From Pseudoalteromonas sp. S16_S37 (GTDB taxonomy: Bacteria; Pseudomonadota; Gammaproteobacteria; Enterobacterales; Alteromonadaceae): 64,000 nucleotides of DNA. Both the position numbers and the translations under genes were made by a program. Below are positions 48,601 to 57,528 of this stretch, one piece after another (position 1 is the stretch's first letter; the number at the start of each line of letters is the position of its first letter). The notes beneath the pieces are model-generated. The model searched no databases and had not been told where the DNA came from. It worked only from the letters and a program-made list of their open reading frames with translations. The stretch is taken from positions 1 to 64,000 of the forward strand of contig NZ_JAAUWV010000017.1 in NCBI RefSeq assembly GCF_014694405.1. The letters run 5' to 3'.

Positions 48601-48759
48601 ACTTGCGCCAGGATAGATAACACTCACTAACACCTTATCGCTACTAAACTCAGGAAACGTTTCGCGTTTTAATTGTGGCAATGAGCTTAAACCAGCAATA
48701 CAAATGATCAGCATCAACAAGTTTGCTGCAGTTGGATGGCGAGCAAAAAACGCAATCAT
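45607..48759 (-). CDS. RND-family efflux permease (HAE1/AcrB type)
   Basis: 1,050 residues, the usual length. N-terminal MIAFFARHPTAANLLMLIIC, a twelve-membrane-segment layout, and two periplasmic porter regions beginning ETFPEFSSDKVLVSV and FPQLEGDTLEMRL. The proton-relay segment is GILMDDAIVIAESIAA in TM4. TM10-11 read GVVWGHFLLGYDLSMPSM and SLAGIVVNDSILLVAFI. Substrates are likely drugs, bile-like detergents or toxic organic compounds. Its ATG overlaps the stop codon of the membrane-fusion gene (48756-48759). The 3' end overlaps the degenerate HD-GYP gene by 38 bp. Confidence 0.94.
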   Translation of the reverse strand: MIAFFARHPTAANLLMLIICIAGLSSLPQLKRETFPEFSSDKVLVSVIYPGASSTEVEQALCIVMEEAVDGLDGIKTLSCESREGIANLTVEAQHGVNVAMLLSDVKTQIDAIDNFPKQIESPIVRELGRDQHLISLAIAADLPVHQLKLYAQQLKDKLKRQPGVDIVDIQGFSDQQIKIDLSLFKLREYGLSATDVVALLQRQNVKLPAGEISNDGKTMLVSFDQQKVTAHSLQSLVIKSLKNGEQIYLKDVAQLSEGFELDEERVLFDGKRVALLDIKKTKSQDAITLVEVVSEFVEQQKQHAPEGVTLTLTQNTAQIIEDRLAMLLNNGWQGFVLVLLVMYLFFSFRYSFWVSMGLPVSFLGAFALMMLMGVSINMISMVALLMSIGILMDDAIVIAESIAAKVEQGDDIDADAIKGVLQVGAGVFSSFLTTIVVFIGLAFISGDIGKVLKDIPLVLIATIFVSVIEAFFILPNHLIHSLHKGKDNENASSPKAANHVLAFVWKVKTRFTTSFEYFRQTTLVNAVHWCVQHRYPFIGATVMLFLLSVSLMAGGIVKFKAFPQLEGDTLEMRLLMPPSTPLGQTMLVVDKYVDALALVNAQLSEQEDSELVEHITVQYNRNSDAYEQGEHLATVRVDLLTAQQRNTRLAELIRLWRNEAGEIAGIQAISFKEPVLGPAGRAIEIRLHGEQLDTLMQASAKLKSDLANYAGVSNVMDDLRYGKLRWQVKLQPGSLAQGIDGQSVANQLRSALFGQVADEVQRDNSSIELYVSLQEQDKSSIDSLLNFPITLNSGAQVPLASIAQLTLEQDVTRINRVDGQRTVTITADVDSLLTNTNEVMAQLQQQSIAPLLKADQSLSVSYEGEIKTGSQTGKSMAGKFALGLIGVFIILSFQFRSYFEPVMVMLAIPLALIGVVWGHFLLGYDLSMPSMIGFISLAGIVVNDSILLVAFIKEHESDGIDLEQAAVLAAKARFRAIFITSATTIAGTLPLLLETSLQAQVVQPLVVSMVFGMALSTLLIVFVLPAVYVLLEDFNLTAKHHLQHDSPSV

Positions 48760-50093
48760 GGCAACACCTCAACAACGTTCACTTGCATGCCATCTAAAGT
48801 TGGCAGCAATTGTGTCAACAGCACCTTATCGCCTAAGCGCACTGTATCTGGCAACTGGCTGTCAAGTGCCGCAAACTGGTTGGTATCAAAAAGCACTTTT
48901 ACAGGTTTTTTTATCAGTTTTTTATCTTCTACAACAAATACATAATTGTCATGTACTGACGATACAGGCACGCTTAAATACGGCGCCTCTGGGCTTGACA
49001 TTTGTACCTCAAGAAACATGTTCTCAAGTAAAGGTGGACGATTGATCGGATCGAAATTAAGCCATTGATTTTCTGTTTCTAAGATCACTTGCAAACTATT
49101 GCTGTGTTCGGTGCTTTGCATCAACCGTGTTACTTTAGCGGGCCACTGCAAAGATGCCTCAGATGCATTGCCACTTGAATAATAGTTTAACGATGCTTGC
49201 AGCGGTAAGGTGGCAACATTAGGGAAATCAGGCGTTTGGCTATCTTTATTTTGCTCAAGCCACACCTGACTCAACATTTTGCGCGCCTGCGACATATTAA
49301 ACTGCGCATTGACTTTCATCACGCCTAAGTGGCGCGCCTCTAATAAGGTAGAGCGAGCATTCACAACTTGTTGCAGTTCAACATTAACCTGCGTAATTTT
49401 GCTATCTTTCGGTAGAGTAAATACGGTTTTTTCAAGTAAGTTTTGCGCCTCTTGCATACGTGCGCTTTGTGCCGATACACTTGCTTTAGCAAGCGCTAAG
49501 TCAGACGGGATCAAATTCAAACTAGTTTGCAGCTCAAGCACTTTTTGCTGTTGTGAAAACAATTGACTTTGCTGTTGATCAACCGCAGATTGCGAAACCG
49601 AACCGCGCTTTAACAGCCCCCTAAGTCTGGTCAACTCTTGGCGTAAAATAGCCAAACGCTCCGACTCCAAAGCCAAAGACTGGGTAAGCTTTTGTTTATT
49701 AAACGCTATCATATCAAGCCGCTCTTGGGCGGCGTTTAAGTCATATTTAGCCTGAGCTAGCTTTAACTCATAATCGATTGGGTCGATTTTTAATAGCACC
49801 GTATCTGCGCTTAATATCGCGCCAACTTCTAAATCTGGGTGCTTATAGATCACGCGTCCTGACACTTCAGAGACAGCATGCCAAATTTGCTTAGCCTGCG
49901 CGCGTCCATAGCCTGTGATACTGTACTGCAACTTGCGCTGAGCAACTTCGCTGACCACAACATTGGGAATATTGAGCGCATTATCTATTTGCTTTGGCGC
50001 TGATTTTAGTTTTACAAACGTAATTAAAATCATCACGCCCAACAGTGGCAACACAAGCAACCAGTACTTTTGCTTTAACTTGAACAGACTCAT
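48756..50093 (-). CDS. Periplasmic membrane-fusion protein of the RND pump
   Basis: 445 residues from the ATG at 50093, just after the TetR stop codon; GAGAGG within the end of tetR serves as its Shine-Dalgarno. One membrane anchor (about 10-28) precedes lipoyl half-motifs (VSGRVIYKHPDLEVGAILSA and the later partner), a long coiled-coil hairpin (about 100-215, rich in Q, L, A, R), and beta-barrel and membrane-proximal domains. It connects the RND permease to an outer-membrane TolC channel that is not encoded here. Confidence 0.92.
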   Translation of the reverse strand: MSLFKLKQKYWLLVLPLLGVMILITFVKLKSAPKQIDNALNIPNVVVSEVAQRKLQYSITGYGRAQAKQIWHAVSEVSGRVIYKHPDLEVGAILSADTVLLKIDPIDYELKLAQAKYDLNAAQERLDMIAFNKQKLTQSLALESERLAILRQELTRLRGLLKRGSVSQSAVDQQQSQLFSQQQKVLELQTSLNLIPSDLALAKASVSAQSARMQEAQNLLEKTVFTLPKDSKITQVNVELQQVVNARSTLLEARHLGVMKVNAQFNMSQARKMLSQVWLEQNKDSQTPDFPNVATLPLQASLNYYSSGNASEASLQWPAKVTRLMQSTEHSNSLQVILETENQWLNFDPINRPPLLENMFLEVQMSSPEAPYLSVPVSSVHDNYVFVVEDKKLIKKPVKVLFDTNQFAALDSQLPDTVRLGDKVLLTQLLPTLDGMQVNVVEVLP

Positions 50094-50094
50094 G

Positions 50095-50745
50095 TTAGTG
50101 CCTCTCATCCATATTAAATAACCCAGATGTCATCAACATCGTGTTGTGTTGTATTAAAGATTCTAAAAAGGACTCGTCATATTCAATTCCTTCCATCTTG
50201 AACATCAGCTCTCTCATGTACCACGGATAAATCATTAGCCCCATCAATGAAATTCGAAATAACACTGGGTCGACACCTTCTTTGAGCAAACCTTTGCTTG
50301 CAAAATAGCTGTACACACCATCAATCACTTTTAGGTGTGAGCTGCCTATTTGCTCTAAGAAAAACTCTCGACATACCCCCTGATTTAAAATCACTTCTTT
50401 TAACATCAGCAGAGGAAACTCAGGCGAGCTGGCCATCACTTTGGTAAAACTGCGAAACACATCGCTAATCGAAGTAAATTCGTTACCCGCTAGGTGCATT
50501 TTTATATTGTTCATCACCTGACCAGTCACCTCCAAGATCATGGCTTTGTACAACCCTTGCTTGTTACCAAAGTAATATTTGATCAAGGCAGAATTAACCC
50601 CAGCGGCATCACTCAGCTCTCGAATACTGACTTTGTCATAAGGTTTTTTTGTGAATTTATGCCGAGCGGCTTGGATAAGCGCATCGCGAGCTTGCTCGTT
50701 ATGCTTGATTGGTCTGCCAAGTTTTTTAACGGGAGAAGTGGTCAT
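50095..50745 (-). CDS. TetR/AcrR-family repressor of the efflux operon
   Basis: 216 residues. The helix-turn-helix lies at about 28-68 (ALIQAARHKF, VSIRELSDAAGVNSALIKYYFGNKQGLYKAM), with the YYFGNK signature of the family. The C-terminal ~150 residues should bind an inducer. First gene of the operon with the MFP and RND genes, as in acrR- and mexR-type loci. An AT-rich repeat lies upstream (TAATCACTTGGTTAAAT near 50766-50784). Confidence 0.92.
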   Translation of the reverse strand: MTTSPVKKLGRPIKHNEQARDALIQAARHKFTKKPYDKVSIRELSDAAGVNSALIKYYFGNKQGLYKAMILEVTGQVMNNIKMHLAGNEFTSISDVFRSFTKVMASSPEFPLLMLKEVILNQGVCREFFLEQIGSSHLKVIDGVYSYFASKGLLKEGVDPVLFRISLMGLMIYPWYMRELMFKMEGIEYDESFLESLIQHNTMLMTSGLFNMDERH

Positions 50746-50855
50746 ACTACACGGTCGCCATTATTTAATCACTTGGTTAAATAATAGCGACCCCGTATCA
50801 ATAAGCGAGGTAAATAATTAATCAAAAAGCGGGTTTTGATTAACCATTAAAAGAA

Positions 50856-52406
50856 TTAACGTCTAAAGCGAACAACCAGCTCGTACATATCACTGGCAAC
50901 ATCGGTTAACTGCGCGCTCACCTGTTTAACTGTATCGGCACTGTCTAAACTGTCATTCGCAAGACCAGCAATATTAACAATTTGCTGATTAATATCATCA
51001 GAGACAGCCGCTTGCTCTTCTACCGAGGTGGCAATTTGCATCGACATATCATGAATTTGACGTACCGCTTGCTGAATTTGCATAAGCATATCGGTACTTT
51101 GCGCTAACTGCTCTATGCCCGATACCGACTCTTGCTCACCTTGCTGGGCAATACTCACGGCATGTTGTGTGCTATCACTGAGTTCACTAATAATTGTGTG
51201 TATTTCTTTGGTTGATTGCTGAGTACGCTGTGCCAAATGACGCACTTCATCGGCTACAACCGCAAAGCCTCTACCTTGCTCGCCCGCTCTTGCTGCCTCA
51301 ATTGCTGCATTTAAAGCAAGTAAATTGGTTTGCTCTGCTATCTGCTCGATAATTTGCGCGGCATCGGCAATACGTGTGGTTTGCTTTGATACTCCTAAAA
51401 CCGAATCGCGAATTTGTAATACCGTTTCGCCCAGCGCTTCAATAGCGTGCTTGGTTAACTCAGCAATACGCGCATTTTCATCGGCCATCAACAGCGCACT
51501 TTGAGCATGCTCTGCACTCACTTGAACATTGCCCGACACATCATTAATTGTGGTGCTCATTTCGTTCATGGCAGTGGCCACTTGCTCGGTTTCAAGCTGT
51601 TGTTTTTGCAACTGCTTATAGCTATCGCCCGCTCGTTCTAGTGCTAGGCGAGCACCTGAGGTTACGTCTTTGGCCGAGTGTTCAATACGCGTAATAATGG
51701 TATCTAAGTGTGCTTGCTCGCTTAACATACGAACATGGATACTCGCCATTTTACCATCCCAAGTTGAGTAGACTTGCTTTGCCATCTCATCACAAAAGCT
51801 ATGCTCTAAGCTATGCTCTAGCCGTTTTAGCTGCTCACCATCTCGCCAAAAGTTATAGCCACAAATACTCATACTATTGAGTAATACCCAAAAGAACGCC
51901 GCATTTTCAGCGCCGCTGAGCCACAATATAGCACCCACGACAACCATTAATAGAGGCCATAACACTCTGAGTTTGGGCCATTTAAACTGCCTGTTTTTGT
52001 TATTAATTAAGCTGCTATATAAAGTCTGTGCTCTGGCTACAGTTTCTTGATCAGGGCAGCGACGAACCGACTCATAACCCACCACCTTGCCGTTTTCAGT
52101 GACGGGGGTGACGTAGGCATCTACCCAGTAAAAGTCGCCATTTTTGCAGCGGTTTTTAACAATCCCCATCCAAGGCTTACCGGCTTTTAGCTGAGCCCAC
52201 ATGGTTGCGAAGGCTTCGGGTGGCATATCTGGGTGGCGCACAATATTATGCGGCTGGCCAATTAGCTCTTCTCGCGAGAAGCCACTTATGGCAACAAAGT
52301 GATCGTTGCAATCAACAATTCTTCCTTGCAGATCGGTTACTGATACCAACTTTACATCTTTAGCAAACTGCTTTTGGCGCTGTGTTATGGGTTGATTGAG
52401 TCGCAT
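50856..52406 (-). CDS. Aer-like PAS-domain chemoreceptor
   Basis: 516 residues. The N-terminal PAS domain (about 20-130) shows [40 protein letters not shown] and [12 protein letters not shown], the pattern of Aer and other energy-taxis receptors that bind FAD or haem. Two membrane segments at about 150-190 lead straight to the methyl-accepting coiled coil with the tip [19 protein letters not shown]. There is no HAMP of the usual form. It probably tracks redox or oxygen state. Monocistronic. Confidence 0.9.
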   Translation of the reverse strand: MRLNQPITQRQKQFAKDVKLVSVTDLQGRIVDCNDHFVAISGFSREELIGQPHNIVRHPDMPPEAFATMWAQLKAGKPWMGIVKNRCKNGDFYWVDAYVTPVTENGKVVGYESVRRCPDQETVARAQTLYSSLINNKNRQFKWPKLRVLWPLLMVVVGAILWLSGAENAAFFWVLLNSMSICGYNFWRDGEQLKRLEHSLEHSFCDEMAKQVYSTWDGKMASIHVRMLSEQAHLDTIITRIEHSAKDVTSGARLALERAGDSYKQLQKQQLETEQVATAMNEMSTTINDVSGNVQVSAEHAQSALLMADENARIAELTKHAIEALGETVLQIRDSVLGVSKQTTRIADAAQIIEQIAEQTNLLALNAAIEAARAGEQGRGFAVVADEVRHLAQRTQQSTKEIHTIISELSDSTQHAVSIAQQGEQESVSGIEQLAQSTDMLMQIQQAVRQIHDMSMQIATSVEEQAAVSDDINQQIVNIAGLANDSLDSADTVKQVSAQLTDVASDMYELVVRFRR

Positions 52407-52756
52407 ACACCCTCTTTAAGTACTTTAAATTTATGCTATTTTTGCACGACTTTATAAAATGGGGGCCAAAGGTACTGCGACACCGACTGGCATGCAAATA
52501 GAATCGGTTAAAAATCGCAGAAAAAGAAAAAACAGCCGAATTTAACTCGTTATGGTCCATCATTCGTACAACTTGATAGCACTTTTATAAATTTATTCAT
52601 TAATGAAGAGTATAGCGAGCTATAAATATAGATCGAGTTAATAGTTACGAACGTACTGATAATCTTGTAAAATTAACCGAATTGGTGCAAAGCGAATAGC
52701 ACTCTAGTAAGTGAGCTATTCGATTTAGTACAACTCAATGTTCAAAGGAGCCGTGT
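52407..52756. other. Intergenic region upstream of hemH with two hairpins
   Basis: 350 bp between divergent genes. TATAGC-GA-GCTATA lies at 52611-52624, and CGAATAGC pairs with GCTATTCG at 52693-52722, the latter 35 bp before the hemH start codon. The second could form in the hemH leader mRNA. No Fur or haem-responsive consensus is recognised. Confidence 0.45.
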
Positions 52757-53779
52757 GTGTCACGTTTTTCAGCCATTACCGATAACCCTCATGATGGGCG
52801 TTTTAATCAAAAAACAGGTATTTTAGTTACGAACTTAGGCAGCCCTGATGCCCCTACGCCAAAGGCTTTGAGAACCTATTTAGCAGAGTTTTTATCAGAT
52901 CCAAGAATTGTTGAGATCCCAAGATTAATTTGGTTAATGATTTTACACGGCATTATTTTGCGCGTCAGACCAAAAAAATCTGCCAAAGCCTACCAGAGTA
53001 TTTGGACCGAACAAGGCTCGCCTTTGATCCACATATCGCAGCAGCAAACAGATAAACTTGCTGCTTTAATTAAACAGCAAGGCTTGAATAATACCGAAGT
53101 TGTCATGGCCATGCGCTATGGCAACCCTTCAATTGAAGCAGGACTTGAAGCACTACGCGACAAAGGCCTAACCCGCATAATTGTATTGCCACTTTATCCG
53201 CAGTATTCAAGCCCAACAACAGGCTCTACCTTTGACGCTGTAGCGAACGTATTAAAAAAATGGCGTTGGGTGCCTGAGCTGCACTTTATTAATGGTTATC
53301 ACAAAAACCCGCTGTACATTGAATCATTGGCAAACTCCATTGCCGAAGACCTACAAGCTAATGGCACACCGCAAAAACTGGTTTTTTCATACCATGGAAT
53401 GCCAAAACAATTTTTAGATCATGGCGACCCATACCACTGCTTATGCCAGCAAACAACGCGGCTCGTAGTTGAACAGCTTGGCCTTGATAAATCTTTGGTT
53501 GAGACCACCTTTCAAAGTCGCTTTGGTAAGGCCGAATGGTTAAAACCTTACACTGACGCTATGCTTGCCAGTTACCCACAACAAGGTATTAAAGATGTTG
53601 CCATTGTGAGCCCGGCTTTTAGCGCAGACTGTTTAGAAACCCTTGAGGAGCTTGAAGAAGAAAACCGCGAGATTTTTGAACATGCAGGTGGTGAAAAGTA
53701 TCGCTATATCGCTGCGCTTAACGACAGAGACGACCATATCGAAGCGCTATATAACGTGATAAAACCGTTGTTGTTGTAA
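52757..53779 (+). CDS. hemH: Ferrochelatase
   Basis: 340 residues from GTG with AAAGGAG 6 nt upstream. Family motifs: ILVTNLGSPDAPTPKALR at the start, MRYGNPSIEAGL, LPLYPQYSSPTTGST, FSYHGMPKQFLDHGDPYHCLC with the catalytic His, TTFQSRFGKAEWLKPY, and VSPAFSADCLETLEELEEEN with the catalytic Glu. It inserts Fe2+ into protoporphyrin IX at the inner membrane, the last step of haem b synthesis. No Fe-S ligating C-terminal cysteine cluster is present. A strong bidirectional terminator follows. Confidence 0.97.
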   Translation: MSRFSAITDNPHDGRFNQKTGILVTNLGSPDAPTPKALRTYLAEFLSDPRIVEIPRLIWLMILHGIILRVRPKKSAKAYQSIWTEQGSPLIHISQQQTDKLAALIKQQGLNNTEVVMAMRYGNPSIEAGLEALRDKGLTRIIVLPLYPQYSSPTTGSTFDAVANVLKKWRWVPELHFINGYHKNPLYIESLANSIAEDLQANGTPQKLVFSYHGMPKQFLDHGDPYHCLCQQTTRLVVEQLGLDKSLVETTFQSRFGKAEWLKPYTDAMLASYPQQGIKDVAIVSPAFSADCLETLEELEEENREIFEHAGGEKYRYIAALNDRDDHIEALYNVIKPLLL

Positions 53780-53805
53780 CTTAGAAAATAGCAACATCGA
53801 GGACA

Positions 53806-53825
53806 GGCACGGTATGCACCGTGCC
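53806..53825. terminator. Bidirectional terminator between hemH and membrane protein gene
   Basis: GGCACGGT pairs with ACCGTGCC around an ATGC loop, in the 53-bp gap between two convergent genes. Flanking CAAC/GTTG extends the stem imperfectly. Confidence 0.75.
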
Positions 53826-53832
53826 AACGTTG

Positions 53833-54573
53833 TTATTTTGCAACTCCAAACTTTTTCTCAAAATAACGTCTTGACCAACTGATTGAAACCGTTCCAATTA
53901 CTGAAGGCACTATCCAGCTCAAAAATGCCGCCTGATCACCCAATAAATAACTGAATATATGACGCCCACCAAATGCCGAAAACGCTGTGTATACCCCAAT
54001 ACCCGAGCCCAGCATGGCAACTAAATGTTCGATAACCCAAGCGCGTGGTTGTACTTTTGCTTTAAACACGTAACGAATGTAACTGCTCACCACCAGCAAC
54101 GATACAACCGCAAATACAATCAATAACGTTTGCGAATGCATGATACCCAAAGTCATTGAAATCAAAGCAGCTATCACCAATGCACAGAACAAACCCAAGT
54201 GTAGTGGCGTGCGCAACAGCGCATTATTGGCTTTGGCTTTAAGAACTCGCTCGCCATGATAAATCGACACTAAAACCAGCAGTGATAACATCAGTAAAAA
54301 AAGCGAAAAGATACGAGTATTACTGATGTACTGTGCTTGCTCGGCCAGATCCAAAAACGTTTTAGGTTTCACGCTCATCGGGTCGAACAGTACTAGTATG
54401 CAAGCGATAACCCCTAGAACAGATGTGCCATACATCGACCAGTTGTAATATTGCCCAAATCGATTGTGTGTTCTACTGCCTTTTGTGGCAAAAATTGGCA
54501 CCCAAAACAACACTAACGCAAAACTGCCTAAAAAAATATGTAAGTAAACCGCAAACTTATGAATGTATTCCAT
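53833..54573 (-). CDS. Multi-pass membrane protein, DUF2306-like
   Basis: 246 residues with about seven membrane segments. The N-terminal signature HIFLGSFALVLFWVPIFATK and GSRTHNRFGQYYNWSMYG, with H and W in the first helix, resembles uncharacterised membrane proteins of the DUF2306 group. The family function is unknown. It is divergent from the NarL-type two-component genes, 167 bp away, which might regulate it. Confidence 0.65.
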   Translation of the reverse strand: MEYIHKFAVYLHIFLGSFALVLFWVPIFATKGSRTHNRFGQYYNWSMYGTSVLGVIACILVLFDPMSVKPKTFLDLAEQAQYISNTRIFSLFLLMLSLLVLVSIYHGERVLKAKANNALLRTPLHLGLFCALVIAALISMTLGIMHSQTLLIVFAVVSLLVVSSYIRYVFKAKVQPRAWVIEHLVAMLGSGIGVYTAFSAFGGRHIFSYLLGDQAAFLSWIVPSVIGTVSISWSRRYFEKKFGVAK

Positions 54574-54740
54574 TGCTTTATCCTCAACTAAAGTTCATAC
54601 GGCTAAGATATCCAAAGTACTCACACTTACACAGTCACGGATGTCATATCATCACCGTGACAAATGTCATGAACCGATATTTAGGACTAGCATGCTTTGC
54701 CTAAGCGGATTAAAATAAGGCTAAAAAAGGCCAAAGATCA

Positions 54741-55847
54741 GTGTTTAAGTATCCAATAAGTTCATTAGTGACTGTCCTTTTAACTTGGGCCGCAGTGGCT
54801 ATCCCAAGCATACTTGATGCGTCTAGACATTCGATTAGCCCAGCAGAATACCTACTACATACCTGTGTATTGGCGTTGACCCTACTCGTTGTTAACGAGT
54901 CAACGAGCTATGGCTATAAAACTCGCTATTACTTGCTATTTTTACTATTTTCATCAATTGCTTATTTAATGTTCTTTGTGCCATTGAGCATTGTTTTGAT
55001 CTACAGCGTGATGTATTGCTCTATCCTCGCGTTTTACGCACCAATTCGGTTTTGCTACATTTACATATTTGCCAGTCACGGACTTTTTTTGATAGCACAC
55101 GCACTTTATTGGCAATCTGGCTGGCAATGGGCCAGTGCTGGCATGTTTATGGCGTTTCACTTTTTTGCCTTAGTCATGACGCAGCGCATGATCAGTGAAC
55201 GTAGCGCCAAAGAAGAATTAGCACTTATAAACGCTAAACTTGAGGCAACTCAGCACCTACTGAGCAATGCTGCTGCACAAAGCGAGCGATTAAGCTTAGC
55301 GCGAGATTTACATGATGAAGTTGGGCACTCATTAACGTCACTGATTATCAACTTAGATATTGCCAGAAGAACCTGCACACCAGAGCAACTGTCACAATTA
55401 CAAGCCTGTTACGAACAGGCCAAACAAGCGCTGGCCACAACACGCACCATTGTGAGTGACAAACGCAATGATATCGGCTTTGACTTAGCGCAGAGCTTAA
55501 CTCAGCTGAGCAAGCAAACACCCAGAGTCGCAGTACATTTAGAAATCTGCCCCGCGGTTAAGCATGTGCAACTTAACACCGCGCAATGCCTATTGAAATG
55601 TGTTCAAGAAGCCATTACTAATACGCTCAAACACGCCCCTACTGCGACTGATATGGATATCACTTTGCAAGAACAAAACGGCTACCTTGAGTTGTTTATT
55701 AAAGATAACGGCCTATTAAAAGGCGCGGTTTTGCTTGGTAACGGGCTCACAGGCATGCAAGAGAGAGTGGCACAGCTTAAAGGCCAACTTGATATCGACA
55801 CCTCGAAACACGGGCTAAGCCTAACCATACGAGTACCTTATGAATAA
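54741..55847 (+). CDS. Membrane histidine kinase, HisKA_3 (NarX/LiaS type)
   Basis: 368 residues from GTG 54741; an AAGG lies 9-12 nt upstream, so the start is not certain. Five or six membrane segments (about 5-150) form the sensor, with no periplasmic domain. The dimerisation H-box reads LARDLHDEVGHSLTSLI (His at about 192). The HATPase part has NTLKHAP and GNGLTGMQERV. It should phosphorylate the response regulator whose gene overlaps its own by 8 bp. The membrane-only sensor suggests envelope stress or a membrane property as signal. Confidence 0.9.
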   Translation: MFKYPISSLVTVLLTWAAVAIPSILDASRHSISPAEYLLHTCVLALTLLVVNESTSYGYKTRYYLLFLLFSSIAYLMFFVPLSIVLIYSVMYCSILAFYAPIRFCYIYIFASHGLFLIAHALYWQSGWQWASAGMFMAFHFFALVMTQRMISERSAKEELALINAKLEATQHLLSNAAAQSERLSLARDLHDEVGHSLTSLIINLDIARRTCTPEQLSQLQACYEQAKQALATTRTIVSDKRNDIGFDLAQSLTQLSKQTPRVAVHLEICPAVKHVQLNTAQCLLKCVQEAITNTLKHAPTATDMDITLQEQNGYLELFIKDNGLLKGAVLLGNGLTGMQERVAQLKGQLDIDTSKHGLSLTIRVPYE

Positions 55848-56481
55848 AATAAAAATACACTTAGTGGATGACCAACCTCTGATACGACAAGGTATGCGCT
55901 CGCTATTACAACTCACGGATACCCTTGACGTAACGGGTGAATCAAGCAGCGGTAACGCGTTTTTAGCCCAGCTGTCAGATAACAAAATTGACGCCGATGT
56001 GGTGCTATTAGATATGCGTATGAACGACGGCAGCGGCTTAGAGGTGCTCAACGCCCCTATCGCGCAGCAAAGCCCTCTTAAATTTTTAATATTAACCACC
56101 TTTAACGAAAACGACTTTTTGCTCGGCGGCATGGAAGCAGGCGCCAGCGGTTATTTACTTAAAGATGTATCACTCGAAGAGCTAGTGGATGCCATTGAGC
56201 GAGTGCACGCCGGTGAAATTGTGCTGCAAAATGAACTCACGCAACAGCTTTTAAAAGCTAAACGCCAACCACAGCAACAACTTAACGAAGCACTCACAGA
56301 AAAAGAGCAGCAAATTTTAGCGCTGATGGTATCAGGCTTATCAAATAAAGAAATCGCCGCACAAATATTCAAAGCCGAAGGCACCGTACGCAACCATGTA
56401 TCGAATATTTTAGCCAAACTACAAGTGCGTGATAGAACCCAAGCGATACTAAAAACGCTGGAATTGGGGTTGTTGGGTTAG
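55840..56481 (+). CDS. NarL/LuxR-type response regulator
   Basis: 213 residues. The receiver has VDDQPLIRQGMR, phosphoacceptor Asp53 in VVLLDMRMNDGSG, Thr in LTTFNE and Lys in YLLKDV. The C-terminal LuxR helix-turn-helix is LTEKEQQILALMVSGLSNKE followed by EGTVRNHVSNILAKL. Overlapping the kinase gene by 8 bp, it forms a standard two-component pair. Its targets are unknown; the divergent membrane-protein gene is a candidate. Confidence 0.93.
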   Translation: MNKIKIHLVDDQPLIRQGMRSLLQLTDTLDVTGESSSGNAFLAQLSDNKIDADVVLLDMRMNDGSGLEVLNAPIAQQSPLKFLILTTFNENDFLLGGMEAGASGYLLKDVSLEELVDAIERVHAGEIVLQNELTQQLLKAKRQPQQQLNEALTEKEQQILALMVSGLSNKEIAAQIFKAEGTVRNHVSNILAKLQVRDRTQAILKTLELGLLG

Positions 56482-56583
56482 AGTGACCGAGGTATTAGTT
56501 GCAGCCTCGCAACATATCATTGTATTGACGTAATCAACGCTCATGGGCGGTGAGATAACTGCTGCAAAGGAAAGCTTTTAACA

Positions 56584-56608
56584 GGTGGCCAAAAAATGTT
56601 GACCACTA
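56584..56608. mobile_element. Possible insertion-sequence end fragment
   Basis: A near-palindromic GGTGGCC...GACCACTA segment that replaces the expected 3' arm of the attC-like site. It has the look of a terminal inverted repeat of an insertion sequence, but no transposase or second end is present, so this is tentative. Confidence 0.25.
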
Positions 56609-56613
56609 CAAAT

Positions 56614-56698
56614 CGGCAATAAAATAGCTTGCTAAAATTAGCGAGGAACGAGCAAAAGCCAGCTGTTTTTTGTCCGTTTAAGCAACTTGTTAACTGCC
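56614..56698 (-). other. attC-like recombination site, 3'-truncated
   Basis: Read on the minus strand from 56698, GGCAGTTAAC (R'-like core) is followed by a GCTTAAACGGAC block, then AAAAAACAGCTGGCT that pairs with AGCAAGCTATTTTATT across a TTTTGCTCG...CTAATTTT loop. This is the layout of integron attC stems. The 3' core that should pair with the 5' core is missing after TTGCCG at 56614. The site lies 14 bp after the HEPN gene stop codon, where a cassette's attC belongs. Confidence 0.55.
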
Positions 56699-56711
56699 TA
56701 TGACTCATAAA

Positions 56712-57515
56712 CTATTTGTTTTCTAATATATCAAACCTACTTTCAAATAGAGTGTCACTTTGCGCACCAATTAGTGATGGAAAATTAGATTTAATAAAGC
56801 TATCAAATTTCTTTTTTTGTTTATCAATACCATTTACACCAATAACATTTTTATAATCGGAAACCAAATCTCTACTTATTATTTGGTTACGTAAGAATTC
56901 TGTAGATTTTATGTTTGGTGATAGTTCGGCATCTAACTGACGTACGTACCTAATAGTTACCGCAATCATTGTTGTAAAATCTTTCAGAGTTATTTTTCTG
57001 GAATCAAAGTTGGATAATGTTTGAGAGATATCTATTGCCGCGTGACGTTGACCAATAATACCAGAGTTATCAATTAATATTTTCCGAAATGCTGGTGACA
57101 AAGATGTATTACTATTATGAACAACTTTATTCCTCCATCGTACCAGCAAAGTGACAATAGGTGCCCAATAAGGTTCAAGGTTCGATACTTGTGAAGAAAG
57201 CTTTTCTACTTTTTTAGCTGCGCCATCTGCTGTAACTGCTGATAAAATTTTAGCAGGTTGGTCTGGGCAATTGCTTATGTATTTGAAATATTCTAACAAT
57301 GCTTCTTCGACAAAAACTAAAGCAGATCTGACCGCAAAGCTTCTCGCACTGATAGCGGATTGCTTATAGTCATTACTTTCCCATGAAATAGTTAAATCAT
57401 CTGGTTTCTCTACATTACCTTTTGACACCGCGTCTAACCCAACACATATAGTGTTTAACGAGTATACTGCGTCGCCTACAGATTTAAGGAAAACCTTTAA
57501 ACCTTCACTTTCCAT
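56712..57515 (-). CDS. HEPN-motif protein, possible RNase, encoded directly after a tRNA-like gene
   Basis: 267 residues from the ATG at 57515, with AAGGA 6 nt upstream; a longer frame runs into the tRNA sequence and is not credible. The protein is mostly helical. VRWRNKVVHN (Arg128-His133) is an R-x4-H motif, the active-site signature of HEPN RNases such as anticodon and abortive-infection nucleases, and it is preceded by a long helix (ALVFVEEALLEYFKYI). No other domain is recognised and no antitoxin gene of the usual type follows. The ATG lies 13 nt downstream of the encoded CCA end of the tRNA-like gene, so the two are probably on one transcript. Base composition is more AT-rich than most neighbours, in keeping with transfer. 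HEPN assignment rests on the motif alone. Confidence 0.65.
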   Translation of the reverse strand: MESEGLKVFLKSVGDAVYSLNTICVGLDAVSKGNVEKPDDLTISWESNDYKQSAISARSFAVRSALVFVEEALLEYFKYISNCPDQPAKILSAVTADGAAKKVEKLSSQVSNLEPYWAPIVTLLVRWRNKVVHNSNTSLSPAFRKILIDNSGIIGQRHAAIDISQTLSNFDSRKITLKDFTTMIAVTIRYVRQLDAELSPNIKSTEFLRNQIISRDLVSDYKNVIGVNGIDKQKKKFDSFIKSNFPSLIGAQSDTLFESRFDILENK

Positions 57516-57528
57516 AATTATCCTTAGT

